Below are positions 39,581 through 49,576 of a stretch of DNA of 64,000 nt, one piece after another. The first letter of the stretch is position 1. Each line of letters begins with the position of its first letter. The translations under genes and the position numbers were made by a program. The DNA is from Candidozyma auris (Eukaryota > Ascomycota > Pichiomycetes > Serinales > Metschnikowiaceae), in assembly GCF_003013715.1 (NCBI RefSeq), contig NC_072817.1, positions 806,001 to 870,000 of the forward strand, read 5' to 3'. The notes under the pieces were generated by a model. That model did not search any database and had not been told where the DNA came from. It worked only from the letters and a program-made list of their open reading frames with translations.

Positions 39581-40606
39581 ATGGCACTTCAAGACTTCTT
39601 GGTTTCTGTTGCTGAAACAAAGGTTCTTCAAGGCTTTTTGTACGCAGCCCTTTTTGTAGGGATCTACAAAATCACCAACTTGGCCTTATCCTTCGGCGCC
39701 ATGTTGGTGGACTTGTTTTTGCTCCCACCTGCGAACTTCGCCAAATACGGTGCCAAAAAAGGAAAATGGGCTGTCATCACGGGTGCTTCTGATGGAATTG
39801 GTAAGGAGTATGCTCTTCAGCTTGCAGCCAAGGGCCTCAATGTAGTGCTTGTTTCAAGAACCGCTAGCAAGTTGGAAACTCTTGCCGATGAAATCGTTGC
39901 AAAGTACGGTGTCGAGGCTAAATACGTGGCCTTCGATGCTTCCACCGATGCACCTGAAAATTACACTCTCCTTCGTGATACTGTGGCAGAATTGCCCGTG
40001 ACAGTGTTGATCAACAATGTGGGACAGTCGCACTCCATCCCTGTTCCATTCTTGGAAACTGAGGAGAAGGAATTGGTTGATATCATCACTTTGAACAACA
40101 CTGTCACTTTGAAGATTACCCAGATCGTTGCTCCTATCATTACCAAAACCGTGGCAGACAAATCGTCCAAGGGTCTCATCCTTACCATGGGGTCGTTCGG
40201 TGGCTTGTTACCAACTCCGTACTTGGCCACCTACTCTGGGTCCAAGGCATTTTTGCAGCAGTGGTCTGCTGCTTTGGCTGGTGAGTTGAAGCCACAGGGT
40301 GTTGACGTTGAGCTCATTGTTTCGTACTTGGTCACCTCTGCCATGTCCAAGATCAGAAGATCCAGTGCAACCATTCCTAACCCCAAGACGTTCGTCAAGT
40401 CTGCATTGGCTGGGGTTGGTCGTCGTAACGGTGCTCAGGAGAGATTTGCTACTTCTACACCATACTGGGCACATGCCTTCATGCACTTTGGTATTGAGAA
40501 CACCGTAGGTGTCTACTCTGCACTTGCTAACAAGTTGAACCTTGGCATGCACAAGAGCATTCGTGCCAGAGCGTTGAAGAAGGCTGCTAGAAACAAGACT
40601 GACTAA
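39581..40606 (+). CDS. IFA38: Very-long-chain 3-ketoacyl-CoA reductase
   Basis: 341 aa. It catalyses the NADPH-dependent first reduction of the ER fatty-acid elongation cycle, needed for sphingolipid acyl chains. An N-terminal membrane segment (about 16-50) is followed by a short-chain dehydrogenase domain: TGASDGIG cofactor loop at 67-74, NNVG near 146, and the catalytic Tyr218-Lys222 pair in TYSGSK. A Lys/Arg-rich C-terminus (RARALKKAARNKTD) fits ER residence. The near absence of rare codons and high bias indicate strong expression, as expected for this enzyme. Confidence 0.95.
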   Translation: MALQDFLVSVAETKVLQGFLYAALFVGIYKITNLALSFGAMLVDLFLLPPANFAKYGAKKGKWAVITGASDGIGKEYALQLAAKGLNVVLVSRTASKLETLADEIVAKYGVEAKYVAFDASTDAPENYTLLRDTVAELPVTVLINNVGQSHSIPVPFLETEEKELVDIITLNNTVTLKITQIVAPIITKTVADKSSKGLILTMGSFGGLLPTPYLATYSGSKAFLQQWSAALAGELKPQGVDVELIVSYLVTSAMSKIRRSSATIPNPKTFVKSALAGVGRRNGAQERFATSTPYWAHAFMHFGIENTVGVYSALANKLNLGMHKSIRARALKKAARNKTD

Positions 40607-40957
40607 TTTGGTCAGTAAGTAAGTGAATGGACCTCTTGCTACGAGGACATGTAGTACATTAACGTGACTCGAGTTTTGTGACTACTAAGTTCCTCAGGAC
40701 TCGAACGCGAAATAAAGGGGTGTGAATGTCAGGTATACTACTATAACTGTTTTCGTCTATGCTCCTGAGGAGTGTTCTTTCCGACCGATATCTCTTCGAT
40801 GTAGGTAAAGTAAGATTCATTGAATAGCTTCCATCACGCCTATACATCTTGCTTGTGTGTTGGTGCTCCTGTTGATTTCCTGTCTCCCCATTGCACCCGT
40901 GCACCTAGGATGGATTCATAAGATCTACAACCCCGGAGGATAAAACATCCACAACGC
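40607..40957. other. Intergenic region, 351 bp
   Basis: Between IFA38 and SOM1 on the same strand. I see no recognisable element. Confidence 0.6.
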
Positions 40958-41323
40958 ATGGCGCCTCCCACGGTTGTTCTCAGCCGGACCGAAGTGCAGC
41001 AGCGCTACAAAGAGCAGCTCCAAAATCCCGAGAAATATCAATGTCACCTCAAACTGCTCACGCAGAATGAGTGCACATTCAAAATGTCAGATGCTGGAAT
41101 GGAATATATCTGTGTGCCTTTCAAACGAATGTTTCAGCGATGTTTGATTCCTGAAACGAAAACAGTAGGAGGAAAAAAGCAGCGAGGCGAGCGATGGGTG
41201 AATATCGAGATCACCAATGCTACCACCAACGAGAGGCGACGGGAGCAGCACCAAAACGAGATTGAGCGCTTTCTAGCGGCAGAGAAGGAGTCGTACAAGT
41301 GGTACGAGACGCAGGAGGGATGA
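40958..41323 (+). CDS. SOM1: Som1, mitochondrial inner membrane peptidase subunit
   Basis: 121 aa. Som1 associates with the Imp1/Imp2 inner membrane peptidase and is needed for Imp1 to process some intermembrane-space precursors. The family signature is clear: MAPPT start, Cys at 36, LKLLTQNECTF with Cys46, YICVPFKRMFQRCLIPE with cysteines at 59 and 69. The twin-cysteine spacing suits oxidative folding in the intermembrane space. S. cerevisiae Som1 has only 74 residues; here a charged helical tail of about 45 residues is added. It converges on MMS2 with 75 bp between stops. Confidence 0.85.
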   Translation: MAPPTVVLSRTEVQQRYKEQLQNPEKYQCHLKLLTQNECTFKMSDAGMEYICVPFKRMFQRCLIPETKTVGGKKQRGERWVNIEITNATTNERRREQHQNEIERFLAAEKESYKWYETQEG

Positions 41324-41398
41324 ACGAAATCATTTACGAAGGTACAACAATTACGCAGATGATGATGAATTAATATAGAATCATGACTCAACGTGGAC

Positions 41399-41858
41399 TC
41401 AGTAGGTGGAGCCCTCGGCAGGCTGAGGGAGCTTTTTGTTGCTGGCCAGAGCCATGGCTTTACGCAACTCTAAAAGAATGGTTTCCATGGTGTAGGTGCG
41501 TTTCCAATTCTTCAAAGTGTCAAACTCAGAAGCAATGATCTTGCCCTCCGAGTTGACACAGGGAAGGTTGATCTTGGAGACAAACGTCACATCAGGGGGC
41601 TGGTCCGGGTAATGTTCGCCACACACAATGCTCAAGGAGTAGATTCTGTTTTCGTGGGTTGAATGTGGAGGCCCCAAAATGGTTCCGTTCCAGTAGGTCA
41701 TGGTGATATCGTCCTGGTTGGACAAGCCGTATGAGATGGACTGGGCGCCAAGCCCCTTTTCGCCCTTTTCCAATTCCTCTAGAAGCTTGAAGTTACGTGG
41801 ACTGGCGTTAGTAAGCTGGGGGGTTGAAGACATCTCAAGAAACATACATCTTTGACAT
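41399..41858 (-). CDS. MMS2: Ubiquitin-conjugating enzyme variant Mms2, with one intron
   Basis: 137 aa from two exons on the minus strand: 41858-41848 (11 nt) and 41801-41399. Mms2 pairs with Ubc13 to build Lys63-linked ubiquitin chains, for example on PCNA during error-free DNA damage bypass. The unspliced frame runs into unrelated upstream residues; splicing gives MSKIPRNFKLLEELEKGEKG, matching the known Mms2 start, and the exact length of S. cerevisiae Mms2. Motifs are WNGTILGPPHS, ENRIYSLSIVCGEHYPDQPP and SKINLPCVN; as in all such variants, the catalytic Cys and its HPN context are missing. Confidence 0.95.
41802..41847 (-). other. MMS2 intron, 46 nt
   Basis: On the minus strand it begins GTATGT, contains a perfect TACTAAC branch sequence and ends CGCCAG only a few bases later. 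Exon 1 is only 11 nt (ATGTCAAAGAT). S. cerevisiae MMS2 is likewise interrupted near its start, so the position appears conserved. Confidence 0.93.
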
Positions 41859-43090
41859 AACCGTGAGGAAGAAGTAGTTGATCCAGAGTGATATTGGTAG
41901 TAGGGGGACGGTGTGCAGGTGCAGGAACCATGGAGCACACGATAGTTATATTTGGAGAATTACAATAGGGATGTAAACTCTCCTCTCGTCTATGAACTGT
42001 GTGCTTTCTTCTAGTTTCTCTAGACTCTTCCGTCATATGTGTTTTTTGACAAATAGGAAGGTTATCAACTTAGGGTGAATCACCTTATGAGAGAGTCAAG
42101 GCGCGCGACCATAACCATATTTTCGATAAACTGTGGCCATGACAACTTTGTTGCCGATCTCAATACGACTTCGTATTACATCCAGAGCGTATACAACGAG
42201 GGCCTCAGAATTGTCAAGGATCAAAACGAGAAATACAGCGTTACTTACAGTCTTGAACTCTGATGTTGGTGAATCTAAATGTGTCTCGTTATGTACTGTA
42301 GAAGGTGTTTCGCAGCCACAGGATAAGTATTTTTAGAGGTTGACTTTATCACGTTAGAAAACAACAAAAAACGAAAAGCGAAATGAATCGGGGTCCATTG
42401 AATTGGTCAACAACCGAAACACATTGTGAACTTCACAAAAGTTGTCTATTACTTCGGCAAGCATGTTGATAGAGGAAGTATCTGTCGATTTTTCGCAGTC
42501 GTTACCCAAGAAAACCAAGGCAGTACAAGGCACCAGATGCAAAGAATCAAAATAACCTGTTTTTGTATTGACTATGAACAATTAACGAAAGTCCACAAGT
42601 TCGTCTATAAGTCGAGCAAAACGTCTCTTCTCTGGTAGCGTGCCTCCTCACAGTCCCTCTCTCAATGATTGCAAAATAGCGTTCTCGCTGGCCCTCTAAT
42701 AGGCACAGGCGACAAATGCATCGTTTGTTCATTGAAATACAATTCGCAGAATGAAGGTTAGTCAATGATGTTTCTCCACAGCTTGTATCAATGGAATCTG
42801 CAAAAACATCTTTGATTCACTAACTTCAAAGCACGCAATGCTTACATAGTACAAATAAGCGTAGTCTCCAAAACATACAAAGAAATGTTGGGTGAATCTA
42901 AAGTAAATTATTCAACATGCATTTGTAAAAACTCACTTTAAGAAAAGCCATCATGCCATTATTTTATCAATAAAATATGTCACTATTCTCTTTGCTTCTC
43001 TCATCTGCTTCTCAGTAACCGTAGTACACCTTCACATTTCGCGCTCCATAGTAAATGATCTAAACAAGCGCTACCACCTCCATCATTACC
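41859..43090. other. Intergenic region between MMS2 and MAD1
   Basis: 1.2 kb divergent region. It holds a copy of the recurrent 11-bp word (42308-42318) and a near match (TTTCGCAGTCGTT) about 180 bp further right. Small frames at 42075-42263 and 42354-42765 are not convincing. Confidence 0.5.
42308..42318 (+). promoter_or_regulatory. Copy 11 of TTTCGCAGCCA word
   Basis: Context GTGTTTCGCAGCCACAG, 450 bp upstream of MMS2 and 770 bp upstream of MAD1. Confidence 0.6.
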
Positions 43091-45124
43091 ATGTCGCATC
43101 GAAGCCTGTCGCCGTTTGTGGAGCTCAGAGGCTCGGACAACAAAAGCGACTTGCTCAAGCGGATTTCCAAGTTGGAGTACGAGAACAGTTCACTTAAGAC
43201 GGAGATGCGTCTTCTAGAACAGAATACCGAGACTCTGAAAAAACGGTACGAGGACCTTCTTTTGAAGAAGAACGAGGAATTGGCCGCTCTACATACAAAC
43301 TTCGACTACGTGTACAATCAGAAGAAGGATCTTGAGAGTAAGCTACAGAATCAGAAGGATGTTTCAGGCAAGGCGTCCAAGGACTCCAGTGCTGAAGTTA
43401 GAGAGCTAAAGAAAGAGAACAGGTCGTTGAAGCAGCAGCTAGATCGTCTCGAGAGACAACACAATATTGTGGCGAGCAAGTGTGAGCATCTTAAAACCGA
43501 TCTCAATCGGGAGCTCTCTGCCAGTGATCTGTATAGGGAGCAGATTACGGTTCTTGAGAAAGAGACTCAACGGTTGGCCCTGCTCAATGACGATATCTTG
43601 GAGAGACTCAAGCTTGCAAAGAGTCATTCGCAAAGTTCCGCGGCATCAAAAACGGCTGAAGATCTACGATTGAGATACTTGTCTCTTCAAAAGACAAACA
43701 CCCAGCTTCAGGCGAAAGTGGACCTGCTTTTACAGCACAAGACCAGCGTGGAGCTTTTGAAGCAAAAGTGTGCATCTTTGTCAAAGAAGGTCGAAGTGCT
43801 TGAAAATGCTGAGCGTAGTGCTGCTCAGCTGGAGCTTGCTAGACTAAAGATAAAGGCCAAGTTTGACGACTACTTTGGTTTCCTTGCTCTGAACGTTGGT
43901 GATGGCAACGAGGACGATGTGGATGCCAAAGTGTCTACGCTTCTTCAAGACTACAAAGCCCTACAGAACAAAAATCTTGTTTTATACGATAAACTCAACC
44001 AGGCCCAGATATCTATAACTGAACTTACGCAATCTGGTGAGCAGCTAATTTCTAAACTTGAGCAGGAGCTCGAGCCCGAAAACGAGAGGTTGAAATCTGA
44101 GCTTGAGAAAGCTCAGGCCGAACTCAAAGAGCTCCGAAAGATTCGTTCACTCAATGCTCGTGAAATCGATTTTCTCAGGAATTCCATTAAAGAACTCGAC
44201 GCTGCTCTCATACGCAAACAAGAAAGCTCCACGTCTTCTGCAGACAAGTCCAATCAAGAACCCTCCAATTCTAAAGCTACCAATCAGTATCTTTCTAACT
44301 TGGAAAAGTTGGTTGACGACTACAAGAAGGAAATCGAGAATTTGCGTCATCAGAGAAATGGTGTGTCTTTCACCCCGATAGCTCCAACAAAGCGTCCTAG
44401 GCTTTTGGAGGATGATACGCATGTTTTGAACACGAAGACACTTAGAAATCAGAACATAGAATTAGAGTCCAAATTGAAAGGTCTTCAAGATGAGGTTGAC
44501 AGGCTCAACAGAAAGCTTGAAGAGTACGACAACGCCACAAGTAAACAAAGTTCTCTCATTGTGGAGTTTACGAGAAATCCATTCCGAAAGGATCAACTAG
44601 TCAAACAGGAAACGCTAGATGCACTTCGTCACGAGAATGAAGCGATGATCGCAAAGTATATCAACCATGAAGAAGTCGACACTGTCCCTCGATCGATTTT
44701 TGCAAGACAAGAAAATGACAAGGAAGTTCTTCAAAGTAAAATTGATCAACTATACAAAAAGAACAGCCGGCTCACCAGCGTCTACACAGAGAAAAGCAAA
44801 AAAATTATGTCTTTGATATCCAAATTTTTTGGCTATTCTATTGAGTTTGTGCCTAGTCCATTGAATCCGAACGACCTATGCTCAAAAATGAAGCTATATT
44901 CTAAATTCCTAGCAAAATCTGAAAATGATTCAGAAGCATGTTATTTAACCTTGGATGTTCAAACCAAAGATCTCAAAGCACATGGTAGTTACAATTTCCG
45001 CAATCTCTGCTCAGAGCTAGTCAGCCAATGGGTCAATGAAAAAGATCTGATACCTTGTTTCTTGAGTGCCTTGACCCTTCGTCTTCATCAAGAAAAGAAT
45101 TCTTCCAATGGCAGTGAATCGTAG
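43091..45124 (+). CDS. MAD1: Spindle assembly checkpoint protein Mad1
   Basis: 677 aa (S. cerevisiae Mad1 has 749). Mad1 sits at the nuclear pore and at unattached kinetochores and presents Mad2 for checkpoint signalling. Residues about 15-330 and 330-570 are almost continuous coiled coil. The C-terminal ~110 residues form a compact domain: KKIMSLISKFFGYSIEFVPS, then a strand-rich part, and the closing helix WVNEKDLIPCFLSALTLRLH, which matches the Mad1 C-terminal (RWD-like) domain in yeast and man. A region near 430-450 (KRPRLLEDDTHVLN) precedes the last coiled coil, where the Mad2-interaction motif is expected. The gene ends 9 bp from the PRP6 stop on the other strand. Confidence 0.85.
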   Translation: MSHRSLSPFVELRGSDNKSDLLKRISKLEYENSSLKTEMRLLEQNTETLKKRYEDLLLKKNEELAALHTNFDYVYNQKKDLESKLQNQKDVSGKASKDSSAEVRELKKENRSLKQQLDRLERQHNIVASKCEHLKTDLNRELSASDLYREQITVLEKETQRLALLNDDILERLKLAKSHSQSSAASKTAEDLRLRYLSLQKTNTQLQAKVDLLLQHKTSVELLKQKCASLSKKVEVLENAERSAAQLELARLKIKAKFDDYFGFLALNVGDGNEDDVDAKVSTLLQDYKALQNKNLVLYDKLNQAQISITELTQSGEQLISKLEQELEPENERLKSELEKAQAELKELRKIRSLNAREIDFLRNSIKELDAALIRKQESSTSSADKSNQEPSNSKATNQYLSNLEKLVDDYKKEIENLRHQRNGVSFTPIAPTKRPRLLEDDTHVLNTKTLRNQNIELESKLKGLQDEVDRLNRKLEEYDNATSKQSSLIVEFTRNPFRKDQLVKQETLDALRHENEAMIAKYINHEEVDTVPRSIFARQENDKEVLQSKIDQLYKKNSRLTSVYTEKSKKIMSLISKFFGYSIEFVPSPLNPNDLCSKMKLYSKFLAKSENDSEACYLTLDVQTKDLKAHGSYNFRNLCSELVSQWVNEKDLIPCFLSALTLRLHQEKNSSNGSES

Positions 45125-45133
45125 AGCTTCGAT

Positions 45134-47767
45134 TCAATTCACCAATTTGGTCTTTAGCAATTCATGGGCAACTAACACAAGTATGTCCCTCGGTGATTTA
45201 TCAAAATTTTTGTAATTTTTGACTACCAGGATCCACGTGTCTCCCTTCTTAACCTGATCAAATTGCTTTTCGAGTTGTTTGACGAGTTCATTCTTATCCT
45301 TGTCACTGTGATTTTTTTCATAAAAACAGTATGCCCACCCCCATGCATCGCCATTCAGGCTGTCTGCATTGAGGGCTCTGTTGAACCATGCATGTGCCTT
45401 TGTGAACTGTCCATCAAGCCAAAAGAAAACACCAATAGTAAGCAAGATTTCAGGAGCGTTATTCGTGCTCTTGAGAGCATCAAGAAAGGCATTCTTTCTG
45501 TGTGACATTTTTGGTATCATCTTCAAGAAATGAATCCATATAGCTGGCGCTGAGGAGAATAGCTGACGGGATTTATTTACAAGCTGCCTAGCGGTAATCA
45601 TATCTCCTTGACCCATCTCTAGATCAATTTTGGCTACCCACAAATCAGCGCTTTTGGGATGATCAAGAATTGCCTTGTCCAATATTGATCTTGCTCGTGC
45701 TGGAGCTTCTAGCTTTATGTCTATCTTAGCAAGATTTATTGGGATTTCAATAGATGAAGGACACTGTCTGCTCCCAATCGATAGTACCTCACGGGCTTTG
45801 TGTAGATCTTGCATTTCCTCAAGTATTTGAGCTTTTTGTAAGTAAAGCTTGAAGTTTTCTTTAAAGATGCTCAACGATTCATCACATACATCAAGGATAG
45901 ATATTCTGCTGGCAAACTCAAACAGCTTGAACTGGCAAAATCTAAGCAAGTGAATATATTTGTACCAGAGTCTTACCGATGTTTCTGTTGAACTGTCCAA
46001 TGCATTCCTCGAAAAATTAAAGGCTGCCTCAAAATTTAAAGTTTTGGTCTCCAATTTGAACCTTGCCAACTGAATTTTCTCACTCTTCTCAAACTCTTCT
46101 TCTGCCTTGATTAAGACTTCCCGGGCATGAGAAATGTCCAGGCAAGCTATCCAAGCATCTTTCGCGTACATTAACCGAAGCACTTCCAAGTTTGGATTTG
46201 ACTCCACTGCCTTCTCGTAGAACCGATAAACCCTTTCTTTATCAAGATTTTCCTCGTTTCTTAGAGAGGTGAACAACATTGACCAGCAATTGATGTCATG
46301 AGGAAACTCTTGTGTGAGAAGATCATAGGCTTGTACAACACAAGTGGAAGCAGAAAGCTTGTTGAGTTTCTCTGCCGAAGTGAAGACTTCACTAATGCGC
46401 ATTTCGCCTTCGGGAAGGCCATCATAATAATTGTTGACAATTGCTTTGGCGGTGGTCTTGAGTCCCTCAAGTTCAGCTGTTGCAGCCTCATCGAGCCAAA
46501 ACAGTACTTCTTTGGCAGAATCGTGCTTGCTGAGCTCCTTGATTCCCTTGCTTAGCATCTTAGAAAGCTTCTGCTCGCTAACCCCTGCGTCTTCTCTCTC
46601 CTCGAGCTTCAAAGCAGCGACCCAAATGTGTGGGTTCTGCGGTAGTTGTTTCCTAGCACTGTTGAGCACCTTCTTGCTCTCAGAGTAGTCTGATAGCTCA
46701 AGAAGAGCCTGCCAAAGCTCCCATTCTTCTGGACAGAGCTCAGTTGCTTTCTGCAAAAGTCTCTTCGCGTCCTGCCTGTCTTCTTCCAAATCTATAAGCG
46801 CTTTCCATAGTCTCACGTTTGAGGGTAGAAACTCCAACGCTTTCATGAGGATTCTCTTTCTGGAGAGTACATCAGCGGGATTCTCAAGGTTCACTGCCTC
46901 AAACCAAAGCTTTTCAGATTTCGAGTTGAGCCTCAAGGCTTCATTGACAATGTACTTGCACAACTTGGTGCTCTCGCTCGACTTGCGATGAATCTTCAAG
47001 CTCTCTAGCCACACTAGCTCAGAATGTGGTACACGGTTGCAACCCTCAACAATGAGTTTCTTTGCTTGCTCAAGATTTTTAGCCTGTTCTTCAAGTCTGG
47101 CAGAAGAGATCCACAGGTCTGCCTTATGGGGCTCAGTCTTTCGTAGAGAGGCCAATATCTGTTTGCTACGCTCTAAGTCCACACGAAGAGCAGCATCCTG
47201 GTCAAGCTCCTCTAAAAGCGCATCTCTATCATCGTTCTCTTTATCTTTGTCATCGCCTGAAGCCCGAAACCCGCTTCCAGTGCTTGCTATTAGCACATCT
47301 GGGGCAGCATACGTTCTTTGCGATTGCTGCTCTAGAATTCTCTGGCGCTTGTTTTTGCGAGTCAAGTCACCCACCTCAGGCAAATTCTCCCATTCTTGAG
47401 CTGTCACCAGCGCCAATTGGGGCTTTAGCAGCTGAAACTCAGACGTGATAATGCCAGTGCCTGTTTCTATGGTCACCACGCCATTTTCTTTGATGTCTTC
47501 TGGCTCCTTCCTCTTTCTTCTGCCCTCTAGTCTCTTTTCGATCGCCTCGTATATTTTATCCGCTTCGTCATCTTCATCTGTGTTTCCCCTTAGCAGTAGC
47601 ATTCCATGCTCAGAGCTATCTATAAGGCGATCATCTTCAGTGCCAAAGTGAGATTCGAACCTCACTGGGCCGGTATCTGCGCTAGTAGTGAATCCTGTAG
47701 CGCCTCTACCCACTCCAGCCACGTAACCTGGAGGCGGTTCCTGATCAAGGAAGGCCTTTCTTTCCAT
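45134..47767 (-). CDS. PRP6: U4/U6.U5 tri-snRNP protein Prp6
   Basis: 877 aa (S. cerevisiae Prp6 899). Prp6 bridges U5 and U4/U6 in the tri-snRNP. The N-terminal PRP1 domain is plain (PPPGYVAGVGRGATGFTT at about 11-28), followed by an acidic/basic linker and about fifteen HAT/TPR-like helical repeats from 190 to 860 (for example LWISSARLEEQAKNLEQAKK, LWKALIDLEEDRQDAKRLL). It shares a 291-bp divergent promoter with RRB1 and converges on MAD1. Together with SNU66 it makes two tri-snRNP proteins in this window. Confidence 0.95.
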   Translation of the reverse strand: MERKAFLDQEPPPGYVAGVGRGATGFTTSADTGPVRFESHFGTEDDRLIDSSEHGMLLLRGNTDEDDEADKIYEAIEKRLEGRRKRKEPEDIKENGVVTIETGTGIITSEFQLLKPQLALVTAQEWENLPEVGDLTRKNKRQRILEQQSQRTYAAPDVLIASTGSGFRASGDDKDKENDDRDALLEELDQDAALRVDLERSKQILASLRKTEPHKADLWISSARLEEQAKNLEQAKKLIVEGCNRVPHSELVWLESLKIHRKSSESTKLCKYIVNEALRLNSKSEKLWFEAVNLENPADVLSRKRILMKALEFLPSNVRLWKALIDLEEDRQDAKRLLQKATELCPEEWELWQALLELSDYSESKKVLNSARKQLPQNPHIWVAALKLEEREDAGVSEQKLSKMLSKGIKELSKHDSAKEVLFWLDEAATAELEGLKTTAKAIVNNYYDGLPEGEMRISEVFTSAEKLNKLSASTCVVQAYDLLTQEFPHDINCWSMLFTSLRNEENLDKERVYRFYEKAVESNPNLEVLRLMYAKDAWIACLDISHAREVLIKAEEEFEKSEKIQLARFKLETKTLNFEAAFNFSRNALDSSTETSVRLWYKYIHLLRFCQFKLFEFASRISILDVCDESLSIFKENFKLYLQKAQILEEMQDLHKAREVLSIGSRQCPSSIEIPINLAKIDIKLEAPARARSILDKAILDHPKSADLWVAKIDLEMGQGDMITARQLVNKSRQLFSSAPAIWIHFLKMIPKMSHRKNAFLDALKSTNNAPEILLTIGVFFWLDGQFTKAHAWFNRALNADSLNGDAWGWAYCFYEKNHSDKDKNELVKQLEKQFDQVKKGDTWILVVKNYKNFDKSPRDILVLVAHELLKTKLVN

Positions 47768-47971
47768 AGTGGAGACGGTTGTGGTACTTGTGTGGTATAT
47801 ACTATATAGCGCTTAGCGCGAATATAGGAAGGCGAGGCAATGTGAACAAGGATCTTAGTATTGAAGCAGGGATTTGCCCATAGAATAGATAATAGCCTAA
47901 AGAGCTAGATGATTCTATCCATTATACGAATTTTGGGAAATTTGTTCCGAATCAAGTACCTTGTTCGTGAG

Positions 47972-47979
47972 TCACGTGA
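47972..47979. promoter_or_regulatory. Cbf1-type E-box in PRP6/RRB1 divergent promoter
   Basis: Perfect palindrome TCACGTGA, 80 bp upstream of the RRB1 ATG. Cbf1 binds this sequence and, in Candida, takes part in control of ribosome-related genes. Occupancy is inferred, not shown. Confidence 0.5.
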
Positions 47980-48010
47980 CTGTCCTCGGCCCAGGCATTT
48001 TTTTGTGAGC

Positions 48011-48018
48011 CTCATCGC
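48011..48018 (-). promoter_or_regulatory. PAC element upstream of RRB1
   Basis: CTCATCGC (GCGATGAG on the minus strand), 41 bp before the RRB1 ATG. PAC elements mark ribosome-biogenesis genes and are bound by Dot6/Tod6 repressors. Confidence 0.55.
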
Positions 48019-48058
48019 AGGCATCGAATCCAACATCACCACTAGCTTCAACACCAAA

Positions 48059-49576
48059 ATGCCCAAAAGAGCAGCTGAAGAGGATCCTAGCGTCTCAATT
48101 GGTGGCGTTGCCAAACAGGCCTCTGGAGAAGTCCCTCCAGCCACAGGCGAAGGAGTCGTAGAGAAAGATATAGACATGGGCGACTACGAGGACCCATATG
48201 GAGACGACTTCGAAAGTGATGGAGAGATCATCGAGCTTGACTCGGAAGGAGAAGACGGAATGGAACAAGACGGCTCGTCTAACAAGATAGAAGACTTGGA
48301 ACGCGAGGAAGCCAGTGGACAACCCCAGCAGGAAATATACTTGCCCCACAGACTGAAGCCTTTGGGCCCCGACGAAGTGCTAGAGGCAGATCCTACCGTT
48401 TACGAGATGTTGCACAATGTCAATATGCCTTGGCCATGTTTAACGCTAGACATCATGCCCGACAGCTTGGGCAACGAGAGAAGAACGTACCCTGCGTCTT
48501 TGTATGTGGCCACAGCTACTCAAGCGCAGAAGGCTAAGGATAATGAGTTGATCACGATGAAATTGTCGTCTTTGGCGAAAACACTTGTTAAAGAAGAAGA
48601 TGAAAATGAGGATGATGACGATGACGAGGAAGAAGATTCTGACCCTGTGATGGTCTCGGAAACTGTTCCACTTAAAAGCACCACCAACAGACTCAGGGTG
48701 TCTCCACACGCTGCACAGACCGGTGAATATTTGACTGCAGCTCTGCAAGAGAATGGCGAAGTGCTCATTTATGACTTGCTGCCTCAGTACAAGGCATTTG
48801 ACACTCCAGGATACATGATCCCCAAGGGAGCCAAAAGACCCATTCACACTATCCGTGCTCATGGCAACGTGGAAGGTTATGGTTTGGACTGGTCTCCTCT
48901 TATAAATACCGGTGCGTTGTTGCTGGGCGATTGCCTGGGCAGAATTCACTTGACAAACCGTACCACATCCAGTTGGGTCACCGATAAGACTCCGTTCTTT
49001 GCATCTCAGTCGTCAATCGAGGACATTCAATGGTCCACGAATGAGACCACTGTTTTCGCCACTGGTGGGTGTGACGGCTACGTTAGAATTTGGGACACGA
49101 GATCGAAGAAGCACAAACCTGTTATTTCGGTCGAGGCATCCAAAACTGACGTGAATGTCATCTCATGGAGCACCAAGATCTCTCACTTGCTTGCATCTGG
49201 CCATGATGACGGTACCTGGGGCGTGTGGGACTTGCGTAGCTTTAACGGAAAAGACAAGCCTTCTCCAGTCGCTCACTACGACTTCCATAAAGCACCAGTG
49301 ACATCGATCTCGTTCAATCCTTTGGATGAGTCCATCATTGCCGTATCTTCTGAAGACAACACTGTCACGCTATGGGATTTGGCAGTGGAGGCAGACGACG
49401 AGGAGATCTCTCAACAAAGAAAAGAAGCCCAAGAGTTGCATGACATTCCTCCACAGTTGTTGTTTGTCCACTGGCAAAGGCATGTTAAAGACGTCAGATG
49501 GCACTCGCAGATCCCTGGCTGCTTGGTGTCGACAGGTGGAGACGGTTTGAATGTGTGGAAGACTATTTCAGTATAA
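48059..49576 (+). CDS. RRB1: Ribosome biogenesis WD protein Rrb1 (GRWD1 family)
   Basis: 505 aa from the ATG at 48059; the frame is open to 47909, but that ATG lies upstream of the E-box and PAC element. Rrb1 is the dedicated chaperone of ribosomal protein L3 (Rpl3) and is essential for large-subunit assembly in the nucleolus. An acidic N-terminus (1-90) is followed by the CAF1C-type H4-binding-like segment and WD repeats; [38 protein letters not shown] and the C-terminal [18 protein letters not shown] are nearly identical to other yeasts. An internal acidic run ([11 protein letters not shown]) lies near 180. CTG codons at 48923 and 48935 fall at Ser positions of the family. Confidence 0.95.
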   Translation: MPKRAAEEDPSVSIGGVAKQASGEVPPATGEGVVEKDIDMGDYEDPYGDDFESDGEIIELDSEGEDGMEQDGSSNKIEDLEREEASGQPQQEIYLPHRLKPLGPDEVLEADPTVYEMLHNVNMPWPCLTLDIMPDSLGNERRTYPASLYVATATQAQKAKDNELITMKLSSLAKTLVKEEDENEDDDDDEEEDSDPVMVSETVPLKSTTNRLRVSPHAAQTGEYLTAALQENGEVLIYDLLPQYKAFDTPGYMIPKGAKRPIHTIRAHGNVEGYGLDWSPLINTGALLLGDCLGRIHLTNRTTSSWVTDKTPFFASQSSIEDIQWSTNETTVFATGGCDGYVRIWDTRSKKHKPVISVEASKTDVNVISWSTKISHLLASGHDDGTWGVWDLRSFNGKDKPSPVAHYDFHKAPVTSISFNPLDESIIAVSSEDNTVTLWDLAVEADDEEISQQRKEAQELHDIPPQLLFVHWQRHVKDVRWHSQIPGCLVSTGGDGLNVWKTISV

